Shown here: positions 9,137-17,417 of the stretch, piece after piece
How positions within the stretch are numbered: the stretch's first letter is position 1
Layout of the letters: every line of letters starts with the position of its first letter
Assembly: GCF_001941345.1 (NCBI RefSeq)
Contig: NZ_CP009251.1
Location: 1,364,001-1,428,000, forward strand
DNA from: Corynebacterium stationis
GTDB lineage: Bacteria; Actinomycetota; Actinomycetes; Mycobacteriales; Mycobacteriaceae
Direction of reading: 5' to 3'
Length of the DNA stretch: 64,000 nt
The notes under the pieces: model-generated
The model's input: only the letters and a program-made list of their open reading frames with translations
Told to the model about the DNA's origin: nothing
Database searches by the model: none
Position numbers and translations under genes: made by a program

Positions 9137-10516
9137 TTAAACCTCGTTAAGATCTTGCTTCGACAATTCCTTCATGCATAGCACTGCAATCAAGGAGATT
9201 GCGGAGATGATCGCCAAGTAGATACCGACTGCGTGAACGCCGACTTCAGCGACCAGCCAGGTGGCAATAAACGGTGCAATCGCAGCGCCCAAGATGGAAG
9301 AGACGTTGTAGGAAATACCAGAGCCCGTGTAGCGCACGTTAGTAGGGAAGAGCTCAGGCAAGACAGCGGACATTGGGCCAAAGATAAGACCCATCAAGAA
9401 CATGCCGATGGTCAAGAAGACTAGTACGGATGCTTCTGTCGCCGCATCAATGGCCAAGAATTGGGTGAAGGTAAAGCCAAAGACGATGATCAAAGCCGAG
9501 ACAATTGCCAAAATCGGCTTGCGGCCGTACTTATCTGCGAGGATGGAAGAAACTGGAATACCTGCGATAAACGCGAAGATGGAGACCAGCTGCAGCTGCA
9601 GGAAGTCGGTGTATGGGATGCCCAGGCCAAGGCCCTTAGAAGGATCGCCAATACCGAAGGAAAGAATCCACGTGGTGACTAAGTAGAACAAGGTGTAGCA
9701 GCCCACCATGACGAAGGTGCCAATTACCATTGGCTTGCCAGCAACCTTGAATACCTCAGTGACAGGTGCTTTAACCTTCTTGCCCTGGTCGACGGCATTT
9801 TGGAAGACCGGGGTTTCCTCCAGCTTCAAGCGCACGTACAAACCGATAAGCACCATGACTGCGGAAGCCAAGAATGGAATGCGCCAGCCCCATTCCATGA
9901 AAGGGCCACTGGTGTCGCCGCGGGTGTAACCCAGCGCGGAAACCAGAATCAAAAACAGGCCATTAGCAAGGAAGAAGCCGAATGGCGCACCGAACTGTGG
10001 CCACATGGCTGCCGATGCACGCTTGCCATCCTCAGCGGTTTCAGACGCCAGCAGGGCAGCGCCTGACCATTCACCACCTAGGCCGAGACCCTGGCAAAAG
10101 CGCATCAGTGCCAGAAGCCCTGGTGCGATAATTCCCGCAGTGGCATAAGTTGGCAGCAGGCCAATGATGAAGGTAGCAATACCCATTGTCAGCAATGCGC
10201 CCACCAAGGTTGCCTTGCGGCCGATGCGGTCGCCGAAGTGGCTAAAGATGATTGAGCCCAGGGGGCGTGCCACGAAGGCCAAACCAAAGGTAGCAAAAGA
10301 CTGCAGCAGCGCTACTGTTGGATCCTCAGTAGCGGGGAAGAAGAGTAATGGGAAGACCGCTACAGCCGCCGTGGCGTAGATGTAGAAGTCATAAAACTCG
10401 ATCGTCGTGCCGATGGTCGAGGCAAAGGCCACGCGACGACGGTCCTTGCTAGTCAGCTTCGGTGCGGTTGCGCCATCCGGTGGCGTATTGCCGTCTTGGA
10501 AAACAGAAGTAGTCAT
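9137..10516 (-). CDS. MFS transporter, metabolite:H+ symporter (MHS) type
   Basis: A 459-aa, twelve-helix major facilitator. The start MTTSVFQDG is followed by a cytoplasmic lead and the MHS-family first helix (ASTIGTTIEFYDFYIYATAA). The loop motif GDRIGRKATLVGAL between helices 2 and 3 and DKYGRKPIL in the second half are the two conserved MFS loops; GLGLGGEWSGAALL (about residues 141-154) is the MHS helix-5 signature. Relatives include shikimate, alpha-ketoglutarate and proline/betaine symporters, so import of a small organic acid or zwitterion is likely; the substrate is not decided. No substrate-pathway genes adjoin it. Confidence 0.88.
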   Translation of the reverse strand: MTTSVFQDGNTPPDGATAPKLTSKDRRRVAFASTIGTTIEFYDFYIYATAAVAVFPLLFFPATEDPTVALLQSFATFGLAFVARPLGSIIFSHFGDRIGRKATLVGALLTMGIATFIIGLLPTYATAGIIAPGLLALMRFCQGLGLGGEWSGAALLASETAEDGKRASAAMWPQFGAPFGFFLANGLFLILVSALGYTRGDTSGPFMEWGWRIPFLASAVMVLIGLYVRLKLEETPVFQNAVDQGKKVKAPVTEVFKVAGKPMVIGTFVMVGCYTLFYLVTTWILSFGIGDPSKGLGLGIPYTDFLQLQLVSIFAFIAGIPVSSILADKYGRKPILAIVSALIIVFGFTFTQFLAIDAATEASVLVFLTIGMFLMGLIFGPMSAVLPELFPTNVRYTGSGISYNVSSILGAAIAPFIATWLVAEVGVHAVGIYLAIISAISLIAVLCMKELSKQDLNEV

Positions 10517-11186
10517 TTACGGCGCTTTCTAATTAAAAGGTTCATTGGGTGAGATAGAGATATAGGCGGTGTTCAACTATCACCCGGCGTTTTAGATAAT
10601 GTCTCACCATGTGGCCAATTATGTTCCAACTAGTGAGAATTATAGATTAGCCGTTTTGCGTGAGTAAATCAAAGATTGAAATGCTTTAAAGGCAATTTAA
10701 GGGCGTCAGTTGCTAGTTGTGTCGGCCGATATGGCTACGGAGCGCCCAGACAGATTGCCAGAGCTTGTCGATGCATGGCCAGCATCAGCAAAGGGGCGTG
10801 CCGACGTACGGCCATGCAGTTATGGGAAGAGGGATGCGGATATAAAATGACATAATGTACATTATCGGACAAAAGTGGAAGTTATTATTATCTTGCCTGG
10901 ATGTCCATATAGCGTGCGCTTGTCCTTGCCCGCAGTCTGCGCCGCCTTGTGGGTGCCTACCGGTTACTGGTGTCGCTTACTGCTTGCGACTTGCAGTTGC
11001 CGCGCGGTTCGGTTCTGCAAAGCCTCCGTGCGAAGCTTGCTGCAGTTCTTGCGGAGGTTCATGACCGCCTACATGTTAGCCCGCGCTCTGTGGCTTGAGG
11101 GCTTCAATATTTGTTTGAAGGGCCTTTTAGGCTTGGCTATGTCACGATCGGTGTTTGGGCCACCCTTTTGCCCCACACACGCGATA
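10517..11186. other. Long intergenic region with inverted repeats, no supported gene
   Basis: About 0.7 kb lie between the MHS transporter start and the YceI terminator. I see no ORF with family resemblance; open frames here are Cys/Leu/Arg-rich and lack ribosome sites. Two symmetrical elements stand out. One is the arm pair TGCATGGCC (10772-10780) and GGCCATGCA (10810-10818). The other is the perfect 14-base palindrome ATAATGTACATTAT (10852-10865). The transporter promoter must lie at the left end. The right half (10880-11180) is more GC-rich and could be a decayed coding stretch or a non-coding RNA. Confidence 0.5.
10852..10865. promoter_or_regulatory. Perfect 14-bp palindrome, possible operator
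   Basis: ATAATGTACATTAT is fully self-complementary and lies about 340 bp upstream of the MHS transporter start. Its size and AT-rich arms suit a dimeric repressor site. The regulator is unknown and no matching second copy was noticed elsewhere in the window. Confidence 0.3.
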
Positions 11187-11221
11187 GCCCCTAATAACGT
11201 CACTGTGACGTTATTAGGGGC
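11187..11221. terminator. Perfect 35-base hairpin downstream of the YceI gene
   Basis: A perfectly symmetrical stem: GCCCCTAATAACGTCA (11187-11202) pairs with its complement ending at 11221 across a three-base loop. It lies 29 bp past the YceI stop. The T-tract is weak, but position and stem length suit a terminator for the minus-strand pair. Confidence 0.7.
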
Positions 11222-11249
11222 ATTTAGAGGGTTTAGCTGATTGCTGAAG

Positions 11250-11960
11250 TTAGTTATCGATCTTCTTCATAGTCAGGCGAATATCTACGGTGCCTTCTTC
11301 ATCGATCTTTGCTGCAATCATGTCTGGCGTGATCACGTTGAAGTCCAGGCGGTTAATTGGAATATTGCCGCCGAGCAAGATGGTCTCGCCGTCGCGTGCG
11401 ACCTGGAAGGTTTCCGTCACGGACTTGGTTTCACCCTTGATGGTGAGATCTCCGGTGAGTTCAACATCGGCGAGGCTGCCGTCTTCAGGTACTGCGCTGA
11501 TGTCGACGGGCTCGGCGAGCTCAAAGGTGGACTCTGGGAACTCGGAAGTCTCGAACAGCTTAGTCTTCATGTTCTCATCACGAACCTTCTTGTCCGTGGT
11601 AAGACCATCCATGATGACGGTAATCAGCGCTGATTCAATGGTCTGTTCAGAAATTTCTGCCTGACCGGTAACATCATTGGTTGAGCCGGAAGTAACAGTT
11701 TGTTCAGCTGGCAAAATTTCTGCGAAGGTAAAGCCGACTGAGGTGGAATTATTAGGATTACCTGCAACAACTTCCCAGTTGCCGTCGACTTCAGTGGACG
11801 CAGGCTTGGTTTTCTCCGCGTTGATCGGCTCGGTGGTTACTCCGGGGCCGGTAAAGATTGAGTAGAACATCGGGACCAGGGCTACAAGCGTGAGACCAAC
11901 GATGATCACAATAAAAATTGGAACCATGATCTTGCGGTTGTAGAAAATCTTTTTCAACAT
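11250..11960 (-). CDS. Membrane-anchored YceI-family protein
   Basis: A 236-aa protein with one N-terminal membrane helix (VPIFIVIIVGLTLVALVPM, residues about 13-31) after a basic stretch (KKIFYNRK), leaving most of the protein outside. The rest is a YceI lipocalin-like barrel: WEVVAGNPNNSTSVGFTFAE, then FPESTFELAEP, LTGDLTIKGETKSVTETFQVAR and RLDFNVITPDMIAAKIDEEGTVDIRLTM. YceI barrels bind polyisoprenoid or similar lipids; the ligand here is unknown. The start lies seven bases after the stop of the upstream zinc-finger gene, so the two are almost certainly co-transcribed and translationally coupled. Confidence 0.85.
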   Translation of the reverse strand: MLKKIFYNRKIMVPIFIVIIVGLTLVALVPMFYSIFTGPGVTTEPINAEKTKPASTEVDGNWEVVAGNPNNSTSVGFTFAEILPAEQTVTSGSTNDVTGQAEISEQTIESALITVIMDGLTTDKKVRDENMKTKLFETSEFPESTFELAEPVDISAVPEDGSLADVELTGDLTIKGETKSVTETFQVARDGETILLGGNIPINRLDFNVITPDMIAAKIDEEGTVDIRLTMKKIDN

Positions 11961-11967
11961 TAGGTTT

Positions 11968-12318
11968 CTATCTCAACTCTTCCACTCGGCGGGCAATGCT
12001 TAACAATTCTTCAACCAATTGCCGTATCTCAGATGCCGGCGCTTTATCTTCCACGGCGGTGGCTATATCTTCGGCCGAACAACGGAGCTCAAACAGCCCA
12101 TCATGCAACTTCACCGCGCGCTCAGGCGATAGTATCAAGGCTTTGTCGTTGTCTGAAAAATTCCGAAGGGCCACGCGCTTTTCATAAGCTCGTTGCTTAC
12201 ATGCAGAACTGCAATACTTCTTTGGCCTGCCTCTACCCTGGTTTATGATGGTTTTCCCACACCTCAGGCACGCAGCTTGCTCGCGTTTGTCACCGGAAGT
12301 ATGTATCACTGTTTCCAC
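11968..12318 (-). CDS. Small zinc-finger-like protein
   Basis: A 116-aa protein with four cysteines placed as a treble-clef or MYND-like finger: C17 and C20 (CLRCGK), C36 and C40 (YCSSACKQRAYEKR), separated by a basic GRGRPKK segment. This resembles the small actinobacterial proteins with a GRPxKYCSxxCxxxAYxxR core, probably nucleic-acid binding. Residues about 60-116 are helical and acidic (AEDIATAVEDKAPASEIRQLVEELLS), perhaps for dimerisation. No defined function is known to me. It is the first gene of a pair with the YceI gene and is divergent from rbpA. Confidence 0.7.
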   Translation of the reverse strand: METVIHTSGDKREQAACLRCGKTIINQGRGRPKKYCSSACKQRAYEKRVALRNFSDNDKALILSPERAVKLHDGLFELRCSAEDIATAVEDKAPASEIRQLVEELLSIARRVEELR

Positions 12319-12419
12319 CTTAGTACATGATTGCGAAATCTCGTAGGTCGCTGAGTGCTATTGCGCACCTAAATCTTAAGCCTTAAGGGTGCCGGGAACA
12401 ATTCGTGACCTTAGTTCGT

Positions 12420-12425
12420 TATACT
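12420..12425 (+). promoter_or_regulatory. Putative -10 element of rbpA
   Basis: TATACT lies 80 bp upstream of the rbpA ATG in an otherwise non-coding leader. A clear -35 is not visible, as is common for corynebacterial promoters. Confidence 0.35.
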
Positions 12426-12505
12426 TATAGCTCTGTTTAATGAGAAGGTCGTGTGGGTATGTTGCCCGCACTCTCCTATCCCTAGATGTAAAGGATGATG
12501 TCGCA

Positions 12506-12889
12506 ATGGCAGATCGCGTACTCCGTGGCAGCCGAATGGGCGCAGTTAGCTACGAAACCGACCGCGACCACGATCTCGCACCACGCCAGATGGTCAAGTA
12601 CCGCACGGCAGCGGGCGAGATCTATGAGGTTCCTTTCGCACACGACGCAGAAGTACCCGAAGAGTGGCTGTGCAAGAACGGCTCATGGGGAACCTTGGTA
12701 GAAGGCGAAGGCGTGGAATCCAAGCCCGTTAAGCCTCCACGTACTCACTGGGACATGCTGCGTGAACGTCGCTCTATCGAGGAGCTTGATGAGTTGCTAG
12801 AGCAGCGCATCGACGCTTTGCGCAAGCGTCGCCGTTCGGCTGCTCGCATGCTGAAGGAACAGCAGGAAGAACAAGCTAAGAACGCTTAG
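12506..12889 (+). CDS. rbpA: RNA polymerase-binding protein RbpA
   Basis: Actinobacterial RNA polymerase-binding factor that stabilises the open complex with the group I/II sigma factor. The 127-aa form starts at ATG 12506 (MADRVLRGSRMGAVSYETD, the standard N-terminus); the longer open frame to 12440 has no family support. The RbpA core domain contains the shortened zinc-less version of the core (RTAAGEIYEVPFAHDAEVPEEWLCKNG), then the basic linker (KPVKPPRTHWDMLRERRS) that contacts DNA, and the sigma-interacting helix (IEELDELLEQRIDALRKRR). The tail is Lys/Gln/Glu-rich. It is followed by a strong terminator. Confidence 0.96.
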   Translation: MADRVLRGSRMGAVSYETDRDHDLAPRQMVKYRTAAGEIYEVPFAHDAEVPEEWLCKNGSWGTLVEGEGVESKPVKPPRTHWDMLRERRSIEELDELLEQRIDALRKRRRSAARMLKEQQEEQAKNA

Positions 12890-12927
12890 TTTTGGTTTTA
12901 TGCGCTAGTAATCTGGCAAGAAAGACG

Positions 12928-12970
12928 ATTGGTGGCACCTTCCCGACAAGGAAAGGTGCCACCAATTTTT
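12928..12970. terminator. Terminator after rbpA
   Basis: ATTGGTGGCACCTT (12928-12941) pairs with AAGGTGCCACCAAT (12953-12966), followed by TTTTT. The arms are perfect, and the site is shared with the convergent ABC ATPase gene, which ends nine bases further on. Confidence 0.9.
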
Positions 12971-12978
12971 ATGCCTAC

Positions 12979-14131
12979 TTAGTTTAGCCGCTCGCCATCA
13001 TCAGAAGAGAAGACGTGAAGACCACCCGCAGCGATAGCAGCATGGACCGTCTCACCGGTTTGGACATGCGTATTGGCATTAACCCGCATGACGATCTCTG
13101 CGGCATTTTGTGCCGCCACGGGCGCCGCAGCCGACAGGTTACCATCACTGCTGGAAAGATGGCCGTAAAGGTAGGTGTCGCTGCCGAGTTCTTCCGTAAA
13201 GTCCACGGTAAAGGCAACCACCCCATGGCTATCAGCGGGTAGCTGCTGAGCGTCGGAAACCTGCTCTAGGCCTTCGGGGCGAAAGCCCACCACTACCGTG
13301 GACTCGCCAGATTCTGCTAATACCGCGCGGGCATTATCTGGCAGCTTGACGTACGCTGCGCCATTGCTGGCCATGCCTTGGGCATCGACGTTAAAAGTCG
13401 ACAGGTTCATCGCGGGTGAGCCGATGAAAGAGGCCACGAAGGTGTTTTTGGGGGCATCGTAAAGCTCGCGCGGGGTGCCAACCTGCTGCAATTTACCCTC
13501 TTGCAAGACCGCGATGCGATCTCCCATTGTCAAGGCCTCGGTCTGGTCGTGCGTGACATATACCGTGGTCACGCCTAGCTTGCGCTGCAGCGCAGCAATC
13601 TGCGTGCGGGTTTGCACACGCAGCTTGGCGTCTAAGTTAGACAAAGGCTCATCCATCAAAAACACCTGCGGGTTACGCACAATCGCACGGCCCATGGCCA
13701 CACGCTGGCGCTGACCCCCCCGACAGTGCCTTTGGCTTGCGGTCTAAAAACTCCGTCAAACCGAGAGTTTCAGCAGCCTCGCTGACACGCTTTTTGATCT
13801 CATCCTTGGACTTGCCCGCCATCTTGAGCGCAAAGCCCATGTTGTCACGCACCGACATGTGCGGGTACAGCGCGTAGTTTTGAAACACCATGGCGATGTC
13901 ACGCTCACGTGGCTCCTGATTGGTGACATCCTTGCCCCCAATAGAAATGGAGCCACCAGTAACCTGCTCCAAACCAGCGAGCATGCGCAAGGTAGTGGAT
14001 TTACCGCAGCCAGAGGGCCCGACTAGAACTAAGAACTCGCCATCAGCGATTTCCAAGTTAAATTTGTCGACAGAAGGCTTATCCGCACCTGGGTAGGTGC
14101 AGGTGGCGTTTTCAAAAACTACGTGAGCCAT
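12979..14131 (-). pseudogene. UgpC/MsmK/MalK-type ABC ATPase, frameshifted in the signature motif
   Basis: ATPase subunit of a carbohydrate-type (CUT1) importer, split into two frames. The N-terminal part (14131 down to about 13720) has Walker [10 protein letters not shown], the Q-loop [13 protein letters not shown] and the first half of the signature, LSGG. The frame then runs out into [10 protein letters not shown]. The C-terminal part (through 12979) resumes in another frame with [21 protein letters not shown] (Walker B and D-loop), the switch histidine YVTHDQTEA and a TOBE-like regulatory domain. One extra G in a seven-G run (13715-13721 on the complement) explains it: with six, the text reads [14 protein letters not shown] and the protein would be 383 aa. 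It is an orphan ATPase with no permease nearby, as expected for an MsmK/MsiK-type shared subunit. Sequencing error and true mutation cannot be told apart here. Confidence 0.85.
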
Positions 14132-14169
14132 GACATTCCTTTTTAGGGTTAATTAAGGTTGCTAAAAGC

Positions 14170-15087
14170 CTAGCGCTTAATGTTGGAGCGCACGTCGTTG
14201 ACCGTAAATTTAGCGATCTTCCACATCTCCCCTGCCATGTCACCGACAAAGGACGCTGCTTCTCCGAGCTTGGCTGGAATGGAGGTCACCCCGCTATCAT
14301 CGACCAAGCGCTTGACCACAGGAGTGATATCTTCAACGGCATCTTTGGCCTGTTCGCTGCGGTGCTCAAGACCCCATTTGGTTACTTCAACCAGGGAGTC
14401 TTTAACAAAGGAGCCATCCAGCTTGGATTCGCCATATTCACGCTCAGTGAAGGTAATTGGCACCTCGCGGACATCGAAGCCATCCTTGACAGCGCGGAAA
14501 GCCAAGTCCACCTGGAAGATATAGCCGGCATCAGAAAGCTCATCGAAGTCAATGGATTCCAAAAGCTCGCGACGGAAGGCACGGTAGCCCGCGGTCATAT
14601 CGGAAAGACCCGCGCCCAGCGCTACGGAAATATAGATATTGCCCAGGCGCGAGAGGTACTCACGCGAAGCTGGCCAGTTGACGGTTTCACCACCAGGAAC
14701 ATAGCGGGAGCCAATAACCAAGTCAGCGCCATCGGCGATCTGCTCCAGCAACAAATGCAGCTGTTCCGGCGCATGGGAGCCGTCGGCATCCATTTCGCAC
14801 AGAACCTGGTAGTCGCGCTCTAAGCCCCACTTAAAGCCCGCGATATATGCGCCCAGGAGGCCATCTTTGCTCTCGCGGTGAATGACGTGCACGTGGTCAT
14901 CTTTGCCAGCGTATTCATCAGCTAATTCGCCGGTGCCATCAGGTGAAGAGTCATCCACGATCAAGATGTGTACCTCTGGCGTGGCTTCACGCACGCGCTT
15001 GGTAATGAGCGGGAGGTTCTCAATTTCATTGAACGTCGGAATGATCACCAAGGTGGTGTCAGACTTTACGGTCTGGGGAGAAGTCAC
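14170..15087 (-). CDS. ppm1: Polyprenol monophosphomannose synthase
   Basis: GT2-family enzyme that transfers mannose from GDP-mannose to polyprenyl phosphate, giving the donor for lipoarabinomannan synthesis and protein O-mannosylation. The 305-aa form starts at GTG 15087, with TTAAGGAG about 11 bases upstream. Motifs: the nucleotide-binding LVIIPTFNEIENLP, DDSSPDGTGELAD, and the metal-binding EMDADGSHAPEQL (about residues 97-109). The last 60 residues (after about 240) are an extra tail with ITPVVKRL. In mycobacteria this catalytic domain is fused to the Lnt-like domain; here, as in C. glutamicum, the two are separate adjacent genes. Confidence 0.94.
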   Translation of the reverse strand: MTSPQTVKSDTTLVIIPTFNEIENLPLITKRVREATPEVHILIVDDSSPDGTGELADEYAGKDDHVHVIHRESKDGLLGAYIAGFKWGLERDYQVLCEMDADGSHAPEQLHLLLEQIADGADLVIGSRYVPGGETVNWPASREYLSRLGNIYISVALGAGLSDMTAGYRAFRRELLESIDFDELSDAGYIFQVDLAFRAVKDGFDVREVPITFTEREYGESKLDGSFVKDSLVEVTKWGLEHRSEQAKDAVEDITPVVKRLVDDSGVTSIPAKLGEAASFVGDMAGEMWKIAKFTVNDVRSNIKR

Positions 15088-15144
15088 GGCGTTGGTACTC
15101 CTTAATCAGCAATAAAATGGGTGCGGCCAAACAAACCTTAACCA

Positions 15145-16713
15145 CTATAGTTTAGTCGCTGAAGTTGCTTTTGCCGACTTGGCATCGCCACGCCGACTTT
15201 TGGGCTGGCGCTTTGTCCACCAAGCATACCCTGCTCCCGCCACGCCGAAGACGGCGAACACAAGCTGAATCCACCAGCCATAGCGCATCGCAAACGTCAA
15301 AGAATCGCGCCGCGGGAGTTCTTCCACCAAGTAGCCAGCCTCAAAGATCTCCGTGTGCTGCGATACCGTGCCGTCTGGCTGCACAATCGCTGAAACACCG
15401 GAGGTAGCAGGCACCACCATCGCTCTATCAGCCTCAATTGCGCGCATGCGGCTCATGGCAAGCTGCTGATAAGTCATATCGGAAAAGCCAAAGGTGGCAT
15501 TGTTCGTCGGACTGGTAAGAATCTGCGCACCGTTGTCGATGGAGTTTCTAAAAGCATTATCGAAGCTGACCTCATAACAAGTAGCCACGCCGACCACGAC
15601 ACCGTCCATATTCACAACGCCTGGACCATCGCCGGGCTTAAAATCCCCGGCAAGCTCCACATAATCACTGACGTGGATCAGCAGATCGCGCAAAGGCATG
15701 GTCTCACCAAAAGGCTGCAGGTACTTCTTGTGGTGATAGTCCCCAGGCCCATAATCGGTTTCAAATACTTGCATGGTGTTGCGTTCCCCGACCTCATCTA
15801 CGGTCAAGGTGCCCACCAAGATCGGAACGCCAACGGAATCGACGGCCTCATTAATCAACGCGCGCGCCTGGCGGTCACGGAAGGGATTGACATCCGAAGA
15901 ATTCTCCGGCCACAGCACAATATCGACGTCTTCGCCAGAGTCTGCAAGTTCCTGGGTGACGTTGACGTGGTTATCCAACACGGCCCTGCGCTGCGCATTG
16001 AACTCCAAGCCTAAGCGTGGAACATTGCCCTGGATCGCCGCTACTTTGATCGTATCCGTGGTGTGTGCAGGCTGGTTAACGCCCAGCTGCGCCAGAAAGC
16101 TCAGCCCGAACGGAACTAAAGCACAAACTATCGCCACACCACGCATCCCCCATCCGCTGAAAGCTTGCTTGTCGATGCCCCCGCGTACATCGATAAGCAC
16201 TGCCGCGATTGCGGTACCAACGGTCGCAGCAGCAACGGTCACAAGTGCTGGTCCGCCCCAGGCTGCCAGAAAAGCCAAGGGGCCATCTACCTGCCCCCAG
16301 CCCAGCCGCACCCAGGAAAATCCGCCGAAAGGTGCCGAAGATCGCAGTAATTCAACCGCGAGATAAAAACTGGGAAAGATTAAGAACCCCCAGCGCAAGC
16401 GCGCGATAAAGACGCCGAAGATTCCCAGCAGCAACGCATACAGACTCAAAAAGACTGAGAGCGCAATATACGGCATGGCCCCTACTAGTTCCCCGATCCA
16501 GGGCAAGAGCATTAAAAACGCGACTAGTGAGTGAACAAACGCGATCAGCGCACCTGACTTCGCGCTGACAAAGTTGCCGCGCCACGGGCAAAGGGACAAA
16601 AACAGCCCCGTGATGCCGAAAACCCCCAGCAGCCAAAGGCCGTGGGGTTCATAGGAGTAGTAAATTCCGACGCCGGATAGACCGGCGAGCAGGAGGCGAA
16701 GAAAAAGTAACAC
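15145..16713 (-). CDS. lnt: Apolipoprotein N-acyltransferase
   Basis: Integral membrane enzyme that adds the third acyl chain to the N-terminal cysteine of lipoproteins. The 522 aa comprise about six to seven N-terminal membrane helices (residues 1-210), then a nitrilase-like domain with the catalytic triad visible: Glu in VLWPENSSDVN, Lys in HHKKYLQPFGE and Cys in GVATCYEVSFD. A final membrane helix (IQLVFAVFGVAGAGYAWW) and a basic tail close the protein. The start is GTG 16713. It lies upstream of ppm1 in the same operon, and the corynebacterial pair is known to interact. Confidence 0.94.
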   Translation of the reverse strand: MLLFLRLLLAGLSGVGIYYSYEPHGLWLLGVFGITGLFLSLCPWRGNFVSAKSGALIAFVHSLVAFLMLLPWIGELVGAMPYIALSVFLSLYALLLGIFGVFIARLRWGFLIFPSFYLAVELLRSSAPFGGFSWVRLGWGQVDGPLAFLAAWGGPALVTVAAATVGTAIAAVLIDVRGGIDKQAFSGWGMRGVAIVCALVPFGLSFLAQLGVNQPAHTTDTIKVAAIQGNVPRLGLEFNAQRRAVLDNHVNVTQELADSGEDVDIVLWPENSSDVNPFRDRQARALINEAVDSVGVPILVGTLTVDEVGERNTMQVFETDYGPGDYHHKKYLQPFGETMPLRDLLIHVSDYVELAGDFKPGDGPGVVNMDGVVVGVATCYEVSFDNAFRNSIDNGAQILTSPTNNATFGFSDMTYQQLAMSRMRAIEADRAMVVPATSGVSAIVQPDGTVSQHTEIFEAGYLVEELPRRDSLTFAMRYGWWIQLVFAVFGVAGAGYAWWTKRQPKSRRGDAKSAKATSATKL

Positions 16714-16732
16714 TCTTAATTACTAGCACTTA

Positions 16733-17335
16733 CTAGCCGCGGGAAGATCCATCTGTGCCGTTCGATCCGTTACCGCCGTTACCACCGAAGTCTTCTGGGG
16801 ATAGAGACTGACTCCAGTTGCGGATCTCGTCTTCATCAACGACTTCGCTTTCTTGTGCAGCACTTGGTTGCGTGCTAGACGTGCCGGCGGTGCCGAAGCT
16901 TCCGTAGCTATCGTGTTGACTGGACATAGGCGATGCATCGTAGAAGCGCACGCCCATATTTTCTACGGACTTAAAGAGCTTGACCGATAGCAGGGTGCGC
17001 AACAGCGCGCGGGTTGGCGGCAAGATGAGCAGGATGCCAAGAAATGTAGTGAGGAATCCAGGAAGGGATAAAAGCACACCACCGGCTAGGGTTAAGCCCA
17101 CATTTCCGGCAGTACGTCCTGGGGTGGCGTCTTCCATGATGACCGAGCCATCTTCGGTGCGTGTGGTTTTTCCATGCATGATGCGGCGGACTTCTAGGCT
17201 GGCGATGGTCATGCCAAAGAGCATGGTGGCCAGCAGCAAGAGCAGGGTCCACCCGAGACCAATGAGGTTGGCAATACCTACGAAGGCTAAACCTTCTAAG
17301 ACGATGTATAAGAACAAGACAAGCATGAACGGCAT
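16733..17335 (-). CDS. FxsA-family membrane protein
   Basis: A 200-aa protein with the FxsA domain (residues about 1-130). Membrane segments include FMLVLFLYIVLEGLAFVGIA, GWTLLLLLATMLFGMTIA and LPGFLTTFLGILLILPP, with the conserved TAGNVGLTLAGGVLL between them. ATG 17335 is chosen because it begins exactly at the membrane domain; the open frame extends upstream without family support. After residue 150 the chain is Ser/Gln/Gly/Asn-rich and ends in a GGNGGNGSNG tail, which FxsA of enterics lacks. The role is unknown; E. coli FxsA relieves phage T7 exclusion. It heads the fxsA-lnt-ppm cluster. Confidence 0.8.
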   Translation of the reverse strand: MPFMLVLFLYIVLEGLAFVGIANLIGLGWTLLLLLATMLFGMTIASLEVRRIMHGKTTRTEDGSVIMEDATPGRTAGNVGLTLAGGVLLSLPGFLTTFLGILLILPPTRALLRTLLSVKLFKSVENMGVRFYDASPMSSQHDSYGSFGTAGTSSTQPSAAQESEVVDEDEIRNWSQSLSPEDFGGNGGNGSNGTDGSSRG

Positions 17336-17417
17336 AATGCAGACCATCCTACAAGCTCGGCTGTGACAAGGCATGTGTACATGCTGTGGATTTGTCACCA
17401 AGTAGTAGAATTGCCGC

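Noticed and set aside
10875..11240. A 121-codon plus-strand frame in the 10.5-11.2 kb gap
   Set aside because: Composition is Cys/Leu/Arg-rich and has no motif. Part of it overlaps the perfect hairpin at 11187-11221, and no ribosome site is present.
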